From Polytrichum commune (Eukaryota > Streptophyta > Polytrichopsida > Polytrichales > Polytrichaceae), in contig OX485804.1 of NCBI GenBank assembly GCA_950295325.1, positions 23,248,001 through 23,312,000 on the forward strand: a DNA stretch of 64,000 nucleotides. Direction: 5' to 3'. A model generated the notes under the pieces. That model saw nothing but the letters and a program-made list of their open reading frames with translations, was not told the origin of the DNA and made no database searches. This document shows, in pieces, positions 59,571-64,000 of this stretch (its first letter is position 1; the number at the start of each line of letters is the position of its first letter). The position numbers were made by a program, and so were the translations under genes.

Positions 59571-62181
59571 ACTCCATTTCTTTGCACTCATTTGAGCTTG
59601 ATCTTTAGTATTAAATTTGGGTGCCGACCAAATAATGAAGGAAAAGAAAACACACCATAAATGGTGTCTGTCTTGAACTTACATGAACATTGAGAAGCAA
59701 TGTGAACTTGGGATCAGTGGCATTCATGTTAGGGGGAGTGATGCTAACTCCACAAATTTGTCAATAAAGGAAGAGAAAAATATTGATTTATTTCTGTTCT
59801 ATGCTATGTTGTTTTTGCCAAACTCTATGTAGTCCTTGATATATTTATGCCTAATTTGTAGATGTTGAAATCTAGATACTTTTATATTATTTGGGACGGA
59901 GGGAGTACATGTTGATTTGAGATTGTTCACCTTGTGAACATCAGCCACCCCTCCCCCCCAACAATTTTGGGTACCAACACAAATTTCACTTCAAATTTTT
60001 GTATTTACTTCAATATCGGGAAGAAGGAAAAAACTAAAGAAAACTTGGAGTGCACATGGTCGTTTATTTTTATTTCTATATGGGAATGATATTTTTTGGT
60101 TCAAACAACTACCACATGTATGTCAAATACCTTGACTTCTTAGTTTAAGGTGCTCCTACCTTAATGGCAAGTTTCATGTGTTTTTATTTTAGTATCCAAG
60201 AGGGAGATATTTTGGAGCATACTAATGGGCAAGTGTCATTTGTGTCCACTTTAGTCAATTGGTAGACCATTGTGTAACACAGGCATACACCTCATAACAC
60301 TATGGAACATACTCATGCTAAGATATTAGTAAGCCAACTTGAACACCAATTGTCATGAGGTGACACAAATGGTGAAGTTGTTGATCGTTAATGTAACCTA
60401 GAATACGCCTCAAAATAAAGTGATACTATTACGCATGTGACCCCATCATGCATGTGGTAAATATCATAAACTAGTGTAGTGTAACGTAGGAATAACTCTT
60501 CAAGTGTCTTTTGGTGCATTTTTAGTGTGTGGGGTTTCCTTGAAAGTGGCTCAAGTATGTCTTTGAGAATTCATCCATATTGATGGAGAAACATGTGAAA
60601 TTTGTACCATTGGTTGAGTTATTGAGTTGTTGTGTAACATAAACATGCACCTCATAACACTACTAAAGACACTCATGCCAAGGTATTAGTAAATGCACTT
60701 GAATGTCAAATATCATGAAGTGACACTTAATATGATGAAGTTGTTAACCATAAGTGTAACCTAACATACGCCTCAAAATAGGATAAGTGACAGTATTATG
60801 CATGTGACATTGAATACCATAAATGGTGTAGTATTGAGTTAATGTAGTAATCTCAGTTACCTCTTGTTCCAATGATTTAACCCTCAACTTACATGGCAAC
60901 CACAACGACTGCTACTTACAGGTGAACCGGTTGAATTTCAAGAATCACTGGTTCAAGTTTGAAGACTTTTGGGAAGATTGCTGATCATTTTAGAGGAATT
61001 TATTCTAGAACGTACTTTAAAACATGTAATATTAATAAAGATAAACCAAAAGATGTCAACGTGTCAGCGGTTACACTTGGAAACACTAGGATTTCGACAG
61101 CTTAAGCCCAAAAATCTCCCTGGGACACTGAACCATAGATCCTAGCAGTCAACCTCAAAGCACCCTGAACTACAAGTTTTGTGTCGAATTAGTGTGTGTG
61201 TTACCATTTGGATTTACGCATTGCTATAACATCTGACTGAGAGTATCTTTTTTACCCAAATAACATGAGTAGTCAGTATGCACACTGAAGAATATGATAC
61301 AACATAGTTGGTAGAATATGATAATATCAGTAACAAAGGTTATAGCGACACGTAATTCCAAATGATAACCCACACTAATTAGACAAAAAGGTGCAGTCGA
61401 ATGGCGTCAAACTGAGATGAGTCAACCCGAAACCTATGAGGGCGAAGCTTCGTACCCTTAACCTCTTGACCCTTTGCCACGAATACTAAGCCCTAAAGAA
61501 TGTTATGAGTAACTTATTGTAACAGGTTAGAGGATATGCCATACAAGCGCTGGCATGAACGTGGAATGAGGCGAATTTCAAATCCGGCTTCTTTGTAGGA
61601 GGAAGGAAGCAGCTTCCTCTTCTTCCGCTTCCTGCTCTGCATTGTAGGAAGTTGCAAAGTATATTGCATCTGTCTTCTGACAGATAAATGGCCATAGTGT
61701 GAGCAGTGAATTCTTTAATAAATGTACGGGTAGGTATATATATACTGTAACTACAAAGGAAAGGGCTGGACCAGGAGGGTAAGGTTTCTACTGATTTCAG
61801 TTGACATGACAGTCAACGTGCCCTTTGGGAAGCTTAATATAATTAAGCTAAGTCAGTGCCACAACCTTTTAATGTTATCCTTCAAGTTACGGGGCCACAA
61901 ACACAGACCTCCAACATATTTAAGATCTCTATTACGAATGAACATTAACGGTACGTTTCCATGTAGGCTGCTTGCATGCTAGAGCCTAATAATAGTGATC
62001 TACTAAAATGTGGATGGCCGTGGACACATGCTGCTAGATTTTCATGCATTCACTAAAGCACTTCTTAACCTACAAGAGCCAGTCACCAAAGGATTTGAAC
62101 ACTGATGGTCTAGAACTCCATCCTTGGTAACATGAAGGAGGGAGTTAGTAGTTGGACCCCGATTTGAGAAGATGAGAGTAG
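59571..62181. other. Intergenic, with diverged direct repeat
   Basis: No gene. A lone Stowaway-type end (GGGACGGAGGGAGTA) is at about 59894-59908. Two diverged direct repeats lie at about 60265-60480 and 60630-60840, sharing CACCTCATAACACTA and ACGCCTCAAAATA; a looser relative is near 23990-24110. They look like an old repeat family. Confidence 0.45.
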
Positions 62182-62404
62182 CTACACTAATTATTGTACT
62201 TAGCATCACTTATTATTTGGAACTACACAATGCTATACAAAACTATTTATTGTATACTTGATATTTGGTCAACAAAGGTCAAATTGGTTATTTGAACATT
62301 ACGGAGCATCAACATCTCTACTTGATATGAAATTGCATTTAAAAAAAAATAGCAATGTGTAACTCCAAATAATAAAGTGACACTAAATATAATATTTAGT
62401 GTAG
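62182..62404. mobile_element. MITE related to 5901-6123
   Basis: Ends CTACACTAATTATTGTACT and ACTAAATATAATATTTAGTGTAG. Interior shares AACAAAGGTCAAATTGGTTATTTG-like sequence with the arm copies. Confidence 0.55.
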
Positions 62405-62547
62405 TTGGCACATATGAACCCTACCCCCACCAAATTCCATCTGCATTTGGACAAGTTTGTCCTTATTCCCACTAGAATCTGGTGGAAACCCACCTTCCCT
62501 AAGTTATATATACGACTCACTCTCAGGCCACATGAAGTTTAAGCTAA

Positions 62548-62868
62548 TAGAGTTATCCTTTAACTCAAAGGAGTTTGGTAGGGAGTTTCTTACAAAACCT
62601 TCCATGTTTGGCAAGCTTGAGGTGCATGCGTCGGAGGTCGTGTGGAGGTTTGAACCAATAACATTCTATATCGGTTCATTGAGGGTCAAACTCATTTTAG
62701 CACCGCATGCGTTGCTAAAATGAGTTTGACCCTCAATTCCCTCATGTAGAATGTTATTGGTTCAAACCTCCACACGACCTCCGACGCATGCACCTCAAGC
62801 TTGCCAAACATGGAAGGTTTTGTAAGAAACTCCCTACCAAACTCCTTTGAGTTAAAGGATAACTCTAA
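62548..62868. repeat. Near-perfect 321-bp foldback
   Basis: Two arms of about 160 bp pair around centre 62708 with very few mismatches, running through to a GCATGC centre. Each arm, read inward, gives the same open frame (for example KEFGREFLTKPSMFGKLE), so it may be an inverted duplication of a gene piece. No MITE-type end motif or target duplication is obvious. Confidence 0.85.
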
Positions 62869-64000
62869 TATCTGTGATGAAACAACTATGCTTCCTTGAG
62901 AAGCTGTGTGCACTAACTTTGTTGGAGTTGAAGTCAAAAGTGAGCAGCCACTAACTTCTCACTCTCTTCGAAGTGCATCAACAGTAGTAGTGTGGCCACC
63001 GCCTCATTCTACTCTTTTGTCGCCATGAAATTTCTGCCATTCAATCTTTCTTGTATTCAGGAGTCAGCAAATTCCTTTCAAGTTGTTCAAGTAGGCCTAA
63101 ATAGGCCTAAGCTGGCGTGGGGGCCAAAGTGGTTTTGTAGAGCCCACATTAACTTTCCACCCCATGCTAAATCTCTAGTTTAAAATCAGCATGGGCCACA
63201 ATCATTTATGTTCTAGGAAATCAATGTGGGTGAACATCTTATTTTTATCGTAATTTTGATGTAAGGCGTTTGTTTATTTTCTGTGAGATGTTGGTTGAAA
63301 GTCTCAAAAAATACTAGTGGTCTTGGACTCGTGCAATTGTTATCCATGCCAATTATATTCACCCACGCATATAAGTACCTCATCTAGTTATAGATGAACC
63401 GGTTCATTGTCCCAAATTATTGATTCAAAGTATTTATTTTAAGAAACTAATTTAATCATGTGTTTAGAAAAATGTATGTTGTAAGTGAAAACACAAGGAA
63501 TCACTGAAGCATTTCAATGGAGAGCCGACTGATAATACGGAAGTAAGGATAGTGAGTGAGCTAGCTCAAACTTCTCCATGTTCACTGGTTTGCAGTTGTT
63601 TTAATCACCATATGGCATATTCTTATCGATACCCTCATGTTTTGATATTTTCTCTTCAACGGTCTTATGTTCATTGACATTCCCTCTTGAGATTGTGAAC
63701 GGGCCATGTCTATAGGAAAACTAACGAGCCTCCACCTTAGCATGTATCATCATTTTATATGTTGTTGTCCCCCCCCCCCCACTTCCTACATCTACTAACC
63801 CCCTTCTCTTGCCTAATGACCCTTTGGCCCAACAACATTGATATCATTGTACCTTACCCCTTGCTTCCATCATGATCTATAACCGACCAACAAGCTCTAC
63901 TTTAGGAGGCAACGTGCAAATCTTACAAAAGCAATGTTATGTAGTTCTCATGCCCTAAAAACTTTCACCTTTTACCACACTTAACCTTTTGAGCCGTATA
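62869..64000. other. Right edge, no gene seen
   Basis: AT-rich sequence with a C run near 63769-63780. No gene or defined element. Confidence 0.4.

Overview
The window reads as nuclear DNA of a land plant. The only ordinary host gene I can support is a secreted class III haem peroxidase (50645-53737, minus) with the 166-bp middle exon typical of this family. TTTAGGG-type telomere-like tracts, Stowaway and PIF/Harbinger-like MITEs and a Mutator-like element (MULE) also fit a plant. The large transposase belongs to a family (DUF7869-like) that I associate with non-seed plants and other eukaryotes, so a bryophyte, lycophyte or fern is possible. I cannot place the species.

The dominant structure is a giant inverted repeat. 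The left arm (1-16766, cut by the window edge) is repeated in reverse at 31884-48589 around a 15.1-kb spacer. The open reading frames of the two arms translate identically. The one length difference I found is a 60-bp repeat unit present in the left arm and absent from the right. The outer part of each arm is host or old repeat DNA: a decayed LINE fragment and several MITEs. The inner part carries a mobile element with CACTATAT ends, 183-bp terminal inverted repeats and GGGAACG-type subterminal repeats (7168-16950 in the left arm). It encodes an intact transposase of about 996 aa, a protein with an FCP1/NLI-phosphatase-like domain, and a short protein with a duplicated motif.

In the right arm the same gene series continues inward into the spacer, where the left-arm element instead ends in a terminal repeat. 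The spacer there holds a long co-oriented gene (27260-31746) with a ParB-like segment and a segment resembling an N4/N6 DNA methyltransferase. It is broken by two frameshifts and four stops. A 20-bp palindrome, TTTCACTCGATCGAGTGAAA, and close variants occur 34 times in the window. They lie in the leader of each transposase copy, just before the methyltransferase-like start codon, and inside an intron of that gene. The shared palindrome and the order methyltransferase-like / FCP1-like / duplicated-motif / transposase suggest one large mobile element carrying DNA- or chromatin-acting genes. This is the best candidate for an undescribed system here.

Right of the inverted repeat (48590-64000) are the peroxidase gene with a Stowaway MITE in intron 2, a small poly(A)-tailed retroposed insert, and a complete 4,674-bp MULE (54888-59561). 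The MULE has a 9-bp target duplication, 968-bp terminal repeats, a truncated SWIM-finger transposase and a solo LTR in one terminal repeat. A 321-bp near-perfect foldback lies at 62548-62868. The left spacer (16951-about 25400) and 59571-62547 are AT-rich with no gene I can support.
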